The notes under the pieces are model-generated. The model saw only the letters and a program-made list of their open reading frames with translations, searched no databases and was not told the DNA's origin. A program made the translations under genes and the position numbers. DNA of 64,000 bases, taken from Haematococcus lacustris. Its lineage: Eukaryota > Chlorophyta > Chlorophyceae > Chlamydomonadales > Haematococcaceae. How positions within the stretch are numbered: the first letter of the stretch is position 1; each line of letters begins with the position of its first letter. The stretch spans positions 4,213,045 to 4,277,044 of the forward strand of contig JASKMD010000010.1 of the NCBI GenBank assembly GCA_030144725.1, written 5' to 3'. Shown in pieces: positions 63,914 to 64,000 of this stretch.

Positions 63914-64000
63914 TAAGGAGCCTGAAAGTAAAGGTCATGCTGCGCATGCTTGCTCACCTCCTATCGTCTAGTATAATGACCTTTCTTTTCATCGTCTTAC
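63914..64000 (-). promoter_or_regulatory. 5' flank of array copy 7
   Basis: It shares AGTATAATGACCT and TTTTCATCGTCTTAC with the flank of copy 5 (33551-33615). The in-frame ATG at 63947 lies in this stretch. The window ends here. Confidence 0.3.

Overview
The window looks like nuclear DNA of a green alga, most likely a chlorophycean of the Haematococcus/Chlamydomonas kind. The signs are GC-rich coding blocks with GT-AG introns, heavy CAG/CCA low complexity, Gln/Ala/Pro-rich proteins and a dense, varied transposon load. The organism is an inference; no rRNA, organelle gene or housekeeping gene pins it down.

The backbone is an array of seven copies of one four-exon gene (exons called A, B, D, E) that I do not recognise. 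Copies 1-4 lie on the + strand (1778-6762, 7774-14645, 16062-20494, 25199-28857). Copies 5-7 lie on the - strand (29358-33503, 42106-48466, 53867-63913). The two halves face each other across a 500-N assembly gap (28858-29357). Exon borders and intron phases (0, 1, 0) are the same in every copy where they can be read. There are two subfamilies: type I (copies 1, 5, 6, 7) and type II (copies 2, 3, 4). Copy 1 (945 aa) and copy 2 (880 aa) are uninterrupted. Copy 3 has one in-frame stop, copy 6 has several frameshifts, copies 4 and 5 run into the gap, and copies 5-7 share a frameshift near their N-terminus. A further exon-B relic lies at 45936-46262.

The rest is mostly mobile DNA, and the repeated gene copies act as empty-site controls for several insertions. 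A Crypton-like tyrosine-recombinase element (about 10206-12811) sits in an intron of copy 2. A decayed Helitron helicase (21435-23275) abuts a gene fragment. A 969-bp hAT derivative (30367-31335) has a perfect 8-bp target duplication whose empty site survives at 45551-45558. A Ty1/copia element (34737-38866) has LTRs that look identical and a 5-bp target duplication, but lacks reverse transcriptase. Two TA-flanked pogo/Tc1-like elements (52283-53633 and 58823-60366) and several MITE-like elements are also present.

Downstream of copies 1 and 7 lie two decayed TnpB/Fanzor-like nuclease genes (6786-7581 +, and 51800-53800 -). The second is split by one of the pogo-like elements. A glutamine-rich coiled-coil gene (48792-50699) lies between copies 6 and 7. 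C-rich minisatellites, a TA microsatellite, a CAG tract and a short telomere-like block make up much of the remainder.
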